Shown piece after piece: positions 17,581 to 26,504 of a DNA stretch of 64,000 nt. Position numbers and translations under genes: made by a program. Source of the DNA: Pseudomonas sp. R5(2019) (GTDB lineage: Bacteria > Pseudomonadota > Gammaproteobacteria > Pseudomonadales > Pseudomonadaceae); the NCBI RefSeq assembly GCF_009905435.1, contig NZ_JAAAMT010000027.1, forward strand, positions 1 through 64,000. Reading direction: 5' to 3'. Position 1 is the stretch's first letter, and every line of letters begins with the position of its first letter. The notes under the pieces are model-generated. The model saw nothing but the letters and a program-made list of their open reading frames with translations, was not told where the DNA came from and searched no databases.

Positions 17581-18465
17581 CTAGGCGCCTGAGCGGTTAA
17601 AGGAAGTTGACGTACTCACCGTTCTTGCGGCCCTGTATGTGCCGTTGGCGGAAGTAAACTCCCTTATTTCACTAACGGTGGTCTTTACACTATTGGAAAG
17701 TGGGTGAGTATGATAGTAAGGCTCTCTTGAACTTGCGTCTATTTCAACGCGATCCGGCACAAACCGAACGCCAAAATCGTTCAGCTGTTTCAGAATAGCG
17801 TCTTTACTCTTACTCTGAGCAGAATCAATACCTCCCTGGCGCTCCAGCGTCTCGATCTGAGCCAGTTTCTCAATTAGCGATTTGTTGTGGCCTCTCGGTA
17901 GTCCGGAAGGAGGACTATTGTGGCGATAAGGGAATTTTCGAAGCTCGTGGTAATTAGAGATTTCCGGCTCAATAGTCACCTTGTTTTTGCTACGATCGAG
18001 CTTAAAATCACCTGCATTGAGCGCCGTCGCGTTCAAATGTTTTTTAAAAGCCTTCTGCGCCTTGTTGATATTTGGGTAAATCCAATTAGGCGATTTTGTC
18101 CTGCCAAATAACTTGACATTACCACTGGGATCAATGTTGTTAACCGGATCTCCGGAACAGTATGCATAGCTGTTCAAGCCACCTCGAGAAAAAGGGCTGT
18201 AGGGGTCCGGACTGTTAAAACGCATTAATACCGAATTAAAGCCGCGGCGGCCGTGACCTAGCAGATAGAGCCCTGTGCCGAATTCACAGAGCTGTGCGTT
18301 GAAAGCAAGCGGTGTACTGCCCAAATTTTTGCTCGAACGGTAGCCATAAGCCGTATAGGCAAATCGAGATTTTTGAATTTCTCCTCGGAGGCGTAATACT
18401 GAGCCGAAAGCATCCGTGGCAAAAAAACCATTTGAAGAACTGATAAGTACAGGACTGTGTTCCAT
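17581..18465 (-). CDS. Solitary RHS-core protein with variable C-terminus
   Basis: 294 residues. The N-terminal half carries the RHS repeat-associated core: AFGSVLRLRGEI, then the terminal consensus GLYLLGHGRRGFNSVLMRF...YCSGDPVNNIDPSGN, ending near residue 115. After that the sequence changes into a Lys/Ser/Asn-rich region of unknown fold, the position of the toxin domain in full RHS proteins (SNYHELRKFPYRHNSPPSGLPRGHN and, near the end, YYHTHP). The rest of a normal RHS protein (over 1,000 residues) is missing. It is AT-richer than its neighbours, which suggests recent transfer. Toxin activity is unproven. Confidence 0.75.
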   Translation of the reverse strand: MEHSPVLISSSNGFFATDAFGSVLRLRGEIQKSRFAYTAYGYRSSKNLGSTPLAFNAQLCEFGTGLYLLGHGRRGFNSVLMRFNSPDPYSPFSRGGLNSYAYCSGDPVNNIDPSGNVKLFGRTKSPNWIYPNINKAQKAFKKHLNATALNAGDFKLDRSKNKVTIEPEISNYHELRKFPYRHNSPPSGLPRGHNKSLIEKLAQIETLERQGGIDSAQSKSKDAILKQLNDFGVRFVPDRVEIDASSREPYYHTHPLSNSVKTTVSEIREFTSANGTYRAARTVSTSTSFNRSGA

Positions 18466-18797
18466 GACAAACTCTCCAGCTATCGAGTGGTGCCATCACT
18501 ATCACTACGTTGGTGCCTTTTTCATAGCTGGTAGAACTGTTAGGTACAGATATTCGGTAGGGGCAATGTCGAAACCTCTGTAGCGCTGCCGTAATGCTGC
18601 GATTACGGGCAGCCACACTTTATGGTGAGCGGGTTTGCCCGCGAATTAAATCATTGCAAGAATCGGTTTGGGCACTGACGCCAGCAGCTCTTTCTACTTT
18701 GGTATCCCATCGCCTGCACTGACGCTATCGCTAGCAAGCTTCACTCCCACAGTGCAGGACTCAGGTTTGAGGATCACCCCGGAAAACGGCCGTGCAG
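18466..18797. other. Gene-free stretch upstream of the RHS-core gene
   Basis: 332 bp. It holds the presumed promoter of the RHS-core gene and a degraded REP-like piece around 18625-18650 (GTGAGCGGGTTTGCCCGCGAATTAAATC). No coding evidence. Confidence 0.5.
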
Positions 18798-19748
18798 CTA
18801 TACCACCTCCAGATACGACTCATGCACCAGCTGCCCCAACTCCCGCACCTGGTCGATAAACTCCGTCAGCCAGCCATGCAGCCCTGCTCCCAGAACCTCA
18901 TCGATCCCGGTATAGCGCAGCCGTGCATTGAGCTCCGCCGCCAGCCGCTGCGCACGCCGCCCGGTGGTGCCGGGCAGTCCCGCCAGGATCTGGTCCAGTT
19001 CTTCGACACAGGCATGCAAGGAGCGCGGCACGTCGGCGCGCAGCAGGAGCAATTCACACACCTGCCGAGCCGCCGGTGAGTGGCGGTAGGTCTCGGTATA
19101 GGCCTCGAATGACGACAAGGCGCGCAGCAAAGCGCTCCACTGGTAATAGCCCCGCGCGGAGTCGTCGCTGACTTCTTCGGACTCTTCACCAAACATTTCA
19201 TAGCGGGCATCGAGCAGGCGCAGGGTGTTGTCAGCGCGTTCGATAAAGGTGCCCAGGCGGATAAAGCAGTAGGCATCGTTGCGCATGATGGTGCCGCTGG
19301 TGGCACCGCGGAACAGGTGCGAGCGCTCTTTGACCCATTCACAAAACCGACTGATGCCGTATCGGCCCAGGCCTTGGCTGGCGAGATTGCGCATTTCCAG
19401 CCAGGTCGCGTTGATGTTTTCCCACATGTCGGCGGTGATGCGGCCACGCACGGCATGGGCATTGGTGCGGGCGGCACGCAGGCAGCTGTAGATGCTGCCG
19501 GGGTTGTGTTCGTCGAGCGCGAAAAAATGCAGCATGCGCTCGACGTTCAAGTCGCCATGGCGTTCGTGGTAATCATCCAGGGTGCCGGTGGACAGCAGCG
19601 CCATCGCCAGCTCCGTGCGGCCTTCGCCTCGCCCGGCCTGGGGCATCAACGACAACGAATAACTGACTTCGAGCATGCGCGCCAGGTTCTCGGCGCGCTC
19701 CAGGTAACGGGACATCCAGTACAGATCGGCAGCAGTTCTTGAAAGCAT
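18798..19748 (-). CDS. Alpha-E domain protein (DUF403)
   Basis: 316 residues, the full length of the alpha-E family, an all-helical domain. The conserved N-terminus MLSRTAADLYWMSRYLERAENLARMLE is present. The family is almost always encoded next to a circularly permuted ATP-grasp protein, as here (3 bp gap), and the pair is proposed to form a peptide-ligating system. Usual further partners, a transglutaminase-like protein and a proteasome-type protease, are not downstream; the RHS-core gene is there instead. Confidence 0.9.
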   Translation of the reverse strand: MLSRTAADLYWMSRYLERAENLARMLEVSYSLSLMPQAGRGEGRTELAMALLSTGTLDDYHERHGDLNVERMLHFFALDEHNPGSIYSCLRAARTNAHAVRGRITADMWENINATWLEMRNLASQGLGRYGISRFCEWVKERSHLFRGATSGTIMRNDAYCFIRLGTFIERADNTLRLLDARYEMFGEESEEVSDDSARGYYQWSALLRALSSFEAYTETYRHSPAARQVCELLLLRADVPRSLHACVEELDQILAGLPGTTGRRAQRLAAELNARLRYTGIDEVLGAGLHGWLTEFIDQVRELGQLVHESYLEVV

Positions 19749-19751
19749 GGT

Positions 19752-21161
19752 TTAGTCCTCTACCACCCAGGTGTCCTTGGTGCCGCCGCCTTGCGACGAG
19801 TTCACCACCAGCGAGCCTTCACGCAGTGCAACGCGCGTCAGCCCACCCGGTACCAGGCGGGTTTCACTGCCCGACAACACAAACGGGCGCAGGTCGATAT
19901 GCCGCGGGGCGATCCCTTGCTCGACGAAGGTCGGGCAGGTGGACAGGCACAGGGTCGGCTGGGCGATGTAATCCTGTGGGCGGGCCTTGAGCCGGTCGCG
20001 GAAGGCGTCGATTTCCGCCGCGCTGGCAGCCGGGCCGACGAGCATGCCGTAGCCACCGGAGCCCTGGGTTTCCTTGACCACCAGTTCCGGCAGATGCGCC
20101 AGCACATGGGACAACTCTTCAGGCTTGCGGCACTGCCAGGTCGGGACGTTTTTCAGGATCGGTTCTTCGTCCAGGTAGAAACGGATCATGTCGCCGACAT
20201 AGGGGTAGATCGACTTGTCGTCGGCCACGCCAGTGCCGATGGCATTGGCCAGAATGACGTTGCCGCTGCGGTAGGCCTCCATCAGGCCGGGTACGCCCAG
20301 CATCGAATCGGGGTTGAAGAACTGCGGGTCGAGGTAGGCGTCGTCGAGCCGGCGGTAGATCACGTCCACCGTTTGCGGGCCGGCGGTGGTGCGCATGTAA
20401 ACGCGCGCGTCGCGCACGAACAGGTCAGCACCTTCGACCAACTCCACTCCCATTTCGCGGGCCAGGAAGGCGTGCTCGAAGTACGCGCTGTTGAAGCGCC
20501 CGGGCGTCAGCACCACCACGGTCGGGTTGTCCAGCACACATGAGCTTTTCAGGGTATCCAGGAGCAGGTTCGGGTAATGATCGATAGGCCGCACCCGCTG
20601 CGCTGCGAACAGCTCGGGGAACAGGCGCATCATCATCTTGCGGTCTTCGAGCATGTAGCTGACGCCGCTGGGTGTGCGCAGATTGTCTTCGAGTACGTAG
20701 TAACTGCCGTCGCCATCGCGAACCAGGTCCACGCCGGCAATGTGCGAATAGATGTCCCGGTGCAGGTTCAGGCCCTGCATGACCTTCTGGTAGCCCTCGT
20801 TCTGAAGCACCTGTTCGGCCGGAACGATGCCCTCCTTGAGGATGCGCTGGTCGTGGTAGATATCGGCGAGAAACATGTTCAGCGCCTGTACGCGCTGGAT
20901 GCAGCCGCGCTCCACGGCCTGCCATTCGCTGGCCTTGATGCTGCGTGGAATGATGTCGAACGGAATCAGCCGTTCGGTGCCCTGCTCGTCCCCATACAGC
21001 GTGAACGTGATCCCGGCCCGATGGAACAATAGGTCGGCCTCCCGCCGACGCTGCTCCAGCAATTCAACCGGCGTGTTGGCCAGCCAGCGTGCGAATTCGC
21101 GGTAATGCGCACGGCAGTCCCCGTTTGCCTCATACATCTCGTTGTAAAACGTACGGTCCAT
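19752..21161 (-). CDS. Circularly permuted type 2 ATP-grasp protein
   Basis: 469 residues from the ATG at 21161, which has AAGGAAAT upstream; the frame is open to 21197. The family motifs are visible: VELLEQRRREADLLFHRAGITF, DIIPRSIKASEW, GVDLVRDGDGSYYVLEDNLRTPSGVSY and VVKETQGSGGYGMLVGP. Members are proposed to catalyse ATP-dependent peptide bond formation. It is translationally close to the alpha-E gene, so both likely act as one complex in the cytoplasm. The biological substrate is unknown. Confidence 0.9.
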   Translation of the reverse strand: MDRTFYNEMYEANGDCRAHYREFARWLANTPVELLEQRRREADLLFHRAGITFTLYGDEQGTERLIPFDIIPRSIKASEWQAVERGCIQRVQALNMFLADIYHDQRILKEGIVPAEQVLQNEGYQKVMQGLNLHRDIYSHIAGVDLVRDGDGSYYVLEDNLRTPSGVSYMLEDRKMMMRLFPELFAAQRVRPIDHYPNLLLDTLKSSCVLDNPTVVVLTPGRFNSAYFEHAFLAREMGVELVEGADLFVRDARVYMRTTAGPQTVDVIYRRLDDAYLDPQFFNPDSMLGVPGLMEAYRSGNVILANAIGTGVADDKSIYPYVGDMIRFYLDEEPILKNVPTWQCRKPEELSHVLAHLPELVVKETQGSGGYGMLVGPAASAAEIDAFRDRLKARPQDYIAQPTLCLSTCPTFVEQGIAPRHIDLRPFVLSGSETRLVPGGLTRVALREGSLVVNSSQGGGTKDTWVVED

Positions 21162-21881
21162 GCCGAATTTCCTTGTTGCCCGAGACTTTGAACACACACA
21201 GCAAACCCTGTGCCTGATCCCGATGGCAAGCAGAAAACAGCGGATAAGGATAAAAAACCCTACAAAGAGCGCACCATTAAAGCGCTATCGCCACGAACGA
21301 GGGCTAAATCGCACTAAAAACAGGCGATTACGCCATCCTCATCGCAACTCAGCGGAGCATTCGGTAACGCTGGGCGCCGCAGCGAATGCAACGCTCGCAC
21401 AGCATCGGGGCACCCGCTGAGTCGGTGGGTGACAGACAGCTCCAGACGCAACCCGTGAAGAAACAAATGAACGTCATGCTCGCCTCCAGCCTGTGGGCGT
21501 ACATCCACTCATGATCGGTGGACGTTGGCGGGCGTTATTCAGTTCCTCGATCAGGTCCTGGGAGACCTTGTGGGAATTTATTCGCAATCTTCAACGCAGT
21601 CGCCTGGCACACCGGGTGAGGCTATTCGTGGCGGTCCGGCGCTCCGGTAAATCCGCTCCCGCATTCGGGTAGGCCTCAGCTATTGCCTTGAGCATAGAAT
21701 CTCCCACAGAAATCTGCTCTACACAGTACTGCCGGTGTGTACGTCCAGCCATTCGTTCCTGAAATCCTGGCACAGGGTCTCGAGCGCCCGGTGAGGTTAT
21801 CGACCGGCGCTGGCCGAAATTGAATTTTTGCGTTAAAAGAATGCAAGCTGAAACGCTTCATCTAACTCCAAGAGGCCTGCC
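21162..21881. other. Long gene-free stretch with degraded REP
   Basis: 720 bp between the ATP-grasp gene and the divergent gapN-like gene. No convincing ORF. Around 21569-21584 (TGTGGGAATTTATTCGC) and 21621-21663 (reverse form ending in AAATCCGCTCCCGCA) lies a decayed inverted REP pair. Promoters for both flanking genes must be here, but I cannot pinpoint them. Confidence 0.6.
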
Positions 21882-23504
21882 ATGTCCCAAGAAACGCTCC
21901 TGAGCCAACTGTTCCCTACCGCCGCGCAAATCCCCGAGGCCTGGCGCCTGGAGGGCCCGATCGAACAACGCGAGTATCTGGTCGATGGCCAATTGCTCAG
22001 CTGGCAAGGCCCATTGCGAGCGGTCCGAAGCCCGATCTGCCTGGCCAGCGCCGAGGGTGACCAGGCGGTGATTCTAGGCAGTACGCCGCAATTGGATGCA
22101 CAAACCGCCCTCACCGCTCTGGACGCCGCCGTGCGTGCCTACGACAACGGTCAGGGGCTGTGGCCGACCCTGCGAGTGGCCGAGCGGATTCGCCACGTCG
22201 AAACCTTCCTGGCAAAAATGCGTGAGCAGCGCAGCGCAGTGGTCAAGTTGCTGATGTGGGAAATTGGCAAGAACCTCAAGGACTCGGAAAAAGAGTTCGA
22301 CCGCACCTGCGACTACATCGTCGACACCATCGAAGCCCTCAAGACCCTGGATCGCCGTTCCAGCCGCTTCGAACTCGAGCAGGATACCCTCGGCCAGATC
22401 CGCCGGGTGCCGCTGGGCGTAACGCTGTGCATGGGCCCTTACAACTACCCGCTGAACGAGACCTTCACCACGCTGATTCCGGCCTTGATCATGGGCAATA
22501 CCGTGGTGTTCAAACCGGCCAAGTTTGGTGTGCTGCTGATTCGCCCGCTGCTGGAAGCCTTCCGTGACAGCTTCCCGGCCGGCGTCATCAACGTCATCTA
22601 CGGCAGCGGCCGGGAAACCGTCAGCGCACTGATGGCCAGCGGCAAAATCGATATCTTTGCCTTTATCGGCACCAACAAGGCCGCCAGCGACCTGAAAAAA
22701 CTCCACCCGCGGCCCCACCGCCTGCGCGCCGCGCTCGGCCTGGACGCGAAAAACCCAGGGATAGTGCTGCCCCAGGTCGACCTCGACAACGCAGTCAACG
22801 AAGCGGTCACCGGCGCCTTGTCGTTCAACGGCCAACGCTGCACGGCCTTGAAGATTCTGTTTGTGCATGAAGACGTGGTGGACAGCTTCCTCAGCAAATT
22901 CAACGCCCGCCTGGCCAGCCTCAAGCCCGGCATGCCGTGGGACGGCGCGGCCCTGACGCCGCTGCCCGAACCTGGCAAGGTCGACTACCTCAGCACCCTG
23001 GTCAGTGACGCCATCGCCCACGGCGCGCGGGTGGTCAACCCCGGTGGCGGTCAGGCGCGCGAATCGTTCTTCTACCCGGCGGTGCTCTACCCGGTCAGCC
23101 CGGCCATGCGCGTTTACCATGAAGAACAGTTCGGCCCGGTGGTGCCGGTGGTGCCATATCGCGACCTGCAAACCGTGATCGACTACGTGCTGGACTCCGA
23201 TTTCGGCCAGCAACTGAGTATTTTCGGCACCGACCCCGACGAAGTCGGGCGGCTGGTCGACACCTTCGCCAATCAGGTCGGGCGCATCAACCTCAATGCC
23301 CAGTGCCAGCGCGGCCCGGACACCTACCCCTTCAACGGGCGCAAGAACTCGGCTGAAGGCACCTTGTCGGTCCATGACGCGCTGCGGGTGTTCTCGATCC
23401 GTACGCTGGTCGCGACCAAGTTCCAGGAGAGCAACAAGACCTTGATCAGCGAGATCATCCGCACCCGGTCGTCGAGTTTCCTGACGACCGATTACATCTT
23501 TTGA
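21882..23504 (+). CDS. gapN: NADP-dependent glyceraldehyde-3-phosphate dehydrogenase (GapN-like)
   Basis: 540 residues, aldehyde dehydrogenase superfamily. It would oxidise glyceraldehyde-3-phosphate to 3-phosphoglycerate without phosphorylation and yield NADPH. Visible: GPYNYPLNETF near residue 188, the cofactor region FIGTNKAAS, and the catalytic Cys in FNGQRCTALK near residue 318. The usual ELGGKNP segment that supplies the general-base Glu reads GLDAKNPG, a substitution I associate with this pseudomonad subfamily. It is a single gene on the plus strand. Assignment to GapN is by family resemblance; another phospho-aldehyde substrate is possible. Confidence 0.8.
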   Translation: MSQETLLSQLFPTAAQIPEAWRLEGPIEQREYLVDGQLLSWQGPLRAVRSPICLASAEGDQAVILGSTPQLDAQTALTALDAAVRAYDNGQGLWPTLRVAERIRHVETFLAKMREQRSAVVKLLMWEIGKNLKDSEKEFDRTCDYIVDTIEALKTLDRRSSRFELEQDTLGQIRRVPLGVTLCMGPYNYPLNETFTTLIPALIMGNTVVFKPAKFGVLLIRPLLEAFRDSFPAGVINVIYGSGRETVSALMASGKIDIFAFIGTNKAASDLKKLHPRPHRLRAALGLDAKNPGIVLPQVDLDNAVNEAVTGALSFNGQRCTALKILFVHEDVVDSFLSKFNARLASLKPGMPWDGAALTPLPEPGKVDYLSTLVSDAIAHGARVVNPGGGQARESFFYPAVLYPVSPAMRVYHEEQFGPVVPVVPYRDLQTVIDYVLDSDFGQQLSIFGTDPDEVGRLVDTFANQVGRINLNAQCQRGPDTYPFNGRKNSAEGTLSVHDALRVFSIRTLVATKFQESNKTLISEIIRTRSSSFLTTDYIF

Positions 23505-23656
23505 CGGTCTGATGTAGGGCGCCGCTGGATCAGCCGTTGGTCCAGCGGGCTTGCAATTGGCCAATGACTGTATATACATACAGAGACCTTCGCGGACCTG
23601 GCGCCTGGCCTTGTCTGCGGAGCAGGCCAATCAACACCCAAACGGAGGGAAGAACA

Positions 23657-24124
23657 ATGACTGTCAAACCTATCCCCGAAGGCCAGCACAGCATCACGGC
23701 CTACCTTGGCGTCACCAGCGCCGGTGATGCCATCGAGTTCTACAAAAAAGCCTTCAACGCCACCGAGATGTTCCGGCTGGACATGCCGGACGGCAGGGTC
23801 GGCCATGCCGAACTTCGCATCGGCGACTCCTCGCTGATGCTCGGAGACCCCTGCGATCAGGGCCCGTTGCACAGCTCGCAATCCCAGCAGCCGTCGATCG
23901 GCCTGCACCTTTACGTGGCCGATGTCGATGCCCAGTTCGCCCAGGCGCTGAAAGCCGGTGCCACCCAGGTCAGTGAAGTCAAGGATCAGTTCTACGGCGA
24001 CCGCAGCGGTACCTTGAAGGACCCGTTTGGTAACCTCTGGTTCGTCGCCACCCACAAGGAAGACCTGTCGCCGGAGCAGATCAGGCAGCGCGCTGCAGAG
24101 ATGTTTGGCGCAGGCGCCAGCTGA
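23657..24124 (+). CDS. VOC family protein, PhnB-like
   Basis: 155 residues from the ATG at 23657 (CGGAGGGAAG upstream). Two beta-alpha-beta-beta-beta modules of the vicinal oxygen chelate fold: ITAYLGVTSAGDAIEFYKKAFNA, RVGHAELRIGDSSLMLGDP, then GLHLYVADVDAQFAQAL and DRSGTLKDPFGNLWFVATH. This matches the PhnB/YdcE-like group of glyoxalase/bleomycin-resistance relatives. The substrate is unknown. It is monocistronic, with a strong hairpin downstream. Confidence 0.87.
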   Translation: MTVKPIPEGQHSITAYLGVTSAGDAIEFYKKAFNATEMFRLDMPDGRVGHAELRIGDSSLMLGDPCDQGPLHSSQSQQPSIGLHLYVADVDAQFAQALKAGATQVSEVKDQFYGDRSGTLKDPFGNLWFVATHKEDLSPEQIRQRAAEMFGAGAS

Positions 24125-24131
24125 GGCCGAC

Positions 24132-24161
24132 GCTGCTCACCGGCTGTTGTCGGTGAGCAGC
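24132..24161 (+). terminator. Strong hairpin after the VOC gene
   Basis: Two perfect 11-bp arms, GCTGCTCACCG and CGGTGAGCAGC, have an 8-base loop. A T run occurs only about 15 bases later, so termination is plausible but not textbook. Confidence 0.55.
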
Positions 24162-24245
24162 GGGTGACGGCTGCGTCTTTTTGCCTTACCGTGCCCCTCA
24201 TGCACTGCACCTCTTGACCGCAAAGGTCACTGGCCTGGATAGCCC

Positions 24246-25442
24246 ATGAGAATTATCGAAAAAAGCGGCACCCTGGTGCGCACCCTCACCCCCGCCGAAG
24301 AAGTGCTGGCACGCGGCTTTGCCAGTGGCACCCTGGAAGGCCACCGTCAACTGCAAGCCAACCAGCTGCTGATGAAAATCCGCACCGAAGGCCAGTGGCT
24401 GGCCTGTGATTGCCAGCCGCACACCTTGCCGGTGATGAACGTGACGCTCAACAGCAACACCGGCACGCTGTTCCTCAAGAACAACCCCGGCACGCCTGAG
24501 CATGCGAGCGACTGTGTGTTTATCAAGGATGAGCGCGACAGCGAGGCTGGCGCTGAACGCGATGAGCCGCCCGCCGCGTGGCTGGCTCCGGATGTGCCCT
24601 TGAAGCTGATCGGCGAGTTTCGCAAGGGTGACAGCACCGAGGGTGAGCGTGGCCCGGCCACCGCTGCCCAGCGCCGTGACCAGCAGCGGCTGTTGTCCTT
24701 GCTGGTGACCTTGATCGAAGCCAGCGGCCTGAACGTCTACGCCACCCATTTGAAGAAAGACCTGACCCAGCAGTTTGCCGAGCTGCGCGGGGTTGCGGCG
24801 CGCTACCCGCTGGTGGACCGCGTGCCGGCCAGCAACTACCTGGAAACACGCATCGACATGAAGCACATGATGATGCTCAAGGCGCGCCTGCGCGAATCCC
24901 CGGTGTTCGCCAACCATCGTCGCTACGGGCTGCTGCTCGACTGCGTCAGCGATGTCCGGGCACGCAAGCTGTTCAACGACCGCAGCGATGACGGCTTCGA
25001 CTTCCAGGGCCATCACCTGCTCTGGGGCGGCGCCAAGGCCAGCGGCCCCTTGCTGGCGCTGGCGATCTATTCGCCGGCCACCGCCGGCAGCCATTTTTTC
25101 GAGATGATCCACGTTGCCACCCTGCCGGTGCTGTCGCGCGGGCATCTGTTCCCGGTGTACCGCGACGAAGAGCGCGAGCCGCTGAAAATGCTGGTCTCAT
25201 TGATCGACTGGATGGCCAGCAAAGGCGTGAAAGTGATCATGCGCCGGCCGGTGATCGGCGGCGTCGAGATGGACGAGCTGGTGCTCAGTTCAGACCTGGA
25301 CCGGGTGCTGTCGGTGTCGCTGGTGCAGCAGCCGCAAGGCCCCGAGCCCAGCTCCGACACCTTCAAGCGCTATGCCGACTTCAAGAGCCTGGACACCTTT
25401 CGCAAGTACGTCGCCGGGTTCTTCATGCGCGAGCGCGAATGA
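24246..25442 (+). CDS. Hypothetical protein, DUF1173-like N-terminal Cys motif
   Basis: 398 residues. The N-terminal 110 residues contain WLACDCQPHTLPV and then GTLFLKNNPGTPEHASDCVF, a CxC...HxxxC arrangement that resembles the metal-binding head of DUF1173 proteins found on integrative elements. The rest is mixed alpha/beta and not recognised (LLWGGAKASGPLLALAIYSP, GVKVIMRRPVIGGVEMDELV). The stop overlaps the ATG of the DUF1345 gene (ATGA), so the two are translationally coupled. Function unknown; DUF1173 membership needs a profile search. Confidence 0.65.
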   Translation: MRIIEKSGTLVRTLTPAEEVLARGFASGTLEGHRQLQANQLLMKIRTEGQWLACDCQPHTLPVMNVTLNSNTGTLFLKNNPGTPEHASDCVFIKDERDSEAGAERDEPPAAWLAPDVPLKLIGEFRKGDSTEGERGPATAAQRRDQQRLLSLLVTLIEASGLNVYATHLKKDLTQQFAELRGVAARYPLVDRVPASNYLETRIDMKHMMMLKARLRESPVFANHRRYGLLLDCVSDVRARKLFNDRSDDGFDFQGHHLLWGGAKASGPLLALAIYSPATAGSHFFEMIHVATLPVLSRGHLFPVYRDEEREPLKMLVSLIDWMASKGVKVIMRRPVIGGVEMDELVLSSDLDRVLSVSLVQQPQGPEPSSDTFKRYADFKSLDTFRKYVAGFFMRERE

Positions 25443-26092
25443 CCATGGCCTTTCCACGTTTGGCAGTCACCCACCCTCGCCTGACCGCAGCGGCCGTGAT
25501 CGGTGTGCTGTGTGGCTGGTTCATCCCGGCCCAGGGTCTGGTGAACCACTTTTTGACCGGCTGGAACACTGGCGTCTGGCTGTACCTGCTGCTGATTTTG
25601 TGGCTGACCGTGCGCTCCAACCCCGACCAGGTCAAGCGCGTCGCCCAGATCGAGGACGAAAACGCCGGCCTGGTGCTGGCCATGGTCTGCGTGGCCGCCA
25701 TCGCCAGCCTGGCGGCGCTGATCCTGGAGCTGGCGGGCAGCAAGGGTATTGCCGGCGCTGAACGAGTGGGGCATTACGGCTTCACGGGTTTGACCGTGCT
25801 CGGCTCATGGTTGCTGATCGGCGTCATCTTCAGCCTGCACTACGCCCGGTTGTTTTACGCAGGCGATCACAAGGACCCGCCCCTGCGTTTTGCCGAAGGC
25901 GAGCGCCACCCCGATTACTGGGACTTTCACTACTTTTCCTTCACCCTCAGCGTGGCTGTGCAAACCGCCGACGTGGGCGTCGCCACCCCGGGATTGCGCA
26001 AGGTGGTATTGGCCCATTCGCTGATCGGCTTCCTGTTCAACACCGCCATTCTGGGCTTTGCCATCAACATCGCCGCCAGCCTGTTTAACTGA
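25439..26092 (+). CDS. DUF1345 membrane protein
   Basis: 217 residues, five or six hydrophobic segments. DUF1345 hallmarks: ENAGLVLAMVCVAAIASLAALI, FSLHYARLFYAGD, and HPDYWDFHYFSFTLSVAVQTADVGV. It is an inner-membrane protein of unknown role. It is coupled by a 4-bp overlap to the preceding 398-residue protein gene, an unusual partner. Immediately downstream lie gene remnants. Confidence 0.87.
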   Translation: MTMAFPRLAVTHPRLTAAAVIGVLCGWFIPAQGLVNHFLTGWNTGVWLYLLLILWLTVRSNPDQVKRVAQIEDENAGLVLAMVCVAAIASLAALILELAGSKGIAGAERVGHYGFTGLTVLGSWLLIGVIFSLHYARLFYAGDHKDPPLRFAEGERHPDYWDFHYFSFTLSVAVQTADVGVATPGLRKVVLAHSLIGFLFNTAILGFAINIAASLFN

Positions 26093-26098
26093 GGGGGC

Positions 26099-26302
26099 TT
26101 GACGAACGTTTCATCCTGGTGCCTCCCCAACGTCGAAGGTTTGATCGTGAATACCCTCGGTCATCATCTGGATGATCTGCAAGCGCTGCAGCAGGAACTG
26201 CCACTGGTGCTGGTCGACCGCAAAGTCCCGCAACTGCCCAGCGATCTGGGCGGCCCGGATAACCCAGGCGCAATCCGCGGCTCTACCCGCCTTAACCCGT
26301 GA
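26099..26302 (+). pseudogene. LacI-family regulator fragment
   Basis: From about 26132 the plus strand reads NVEGLIVNTLGHHLDDLQ, then ELPLVLVDRKVPQL and GGPDNPGAI. This is the ligand-binding-domain pattern of LacI/GalR repressors (xGLIVN...LPxVLVDR...xxDNxxA). The DNA-binding domain and the last third are missing, and the GLDN step is mutated to GGPDN. It has no credible start, so it is a decaying internal fragment. PtxS of the 2-ketogluconate operon is of this family, but the fragment cannot be assigned to it with certainty. Confidence 0.7.
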
Positions 26303-26339
26303 ACCTGTAAACACCGGACCACCGTCCGATCCCGTTTGA

Positions 26340-26504
26340 TCTGTTTTGAAACCGATTTCAGAGGACATCGGCTCGGCAACCGTCGAGACGCGCGAAGCCA
26401 TGGCCCGCTGTGCGGTCGACAATCTGATTGGAGCCCTGGCGGGCCGGCGGCCTGCCAATCTGGTCAACCCGCCCGCCTGGGCAACTCGGTCAGCCGGCCT
26501 TTGA
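26340..26504 (+). pseudogene. C-terminal remnant of a 2-ketogluconate/hydroxypyruvate reductase
   Basis: In one frame ending at the TGA 26502-26504 the sequence reads DIGSATVETREAMARCAVDN, then LIGALAGRRPANLVNP. This is the C-terminal signature of GhrB/TkrA/KguD-type D-2-hydroxyacid dehydrogenases, which have PHIGSATxETRxxMA.CAVDNL. About 50 of about 320 residues remain; the catalytic domains are absent. It ends within the 3' end of the convergent aruH gene. Together with the LacI fragment 40 bp upstream it looks like both ends of one deleted operon. Confidence 0.75.
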
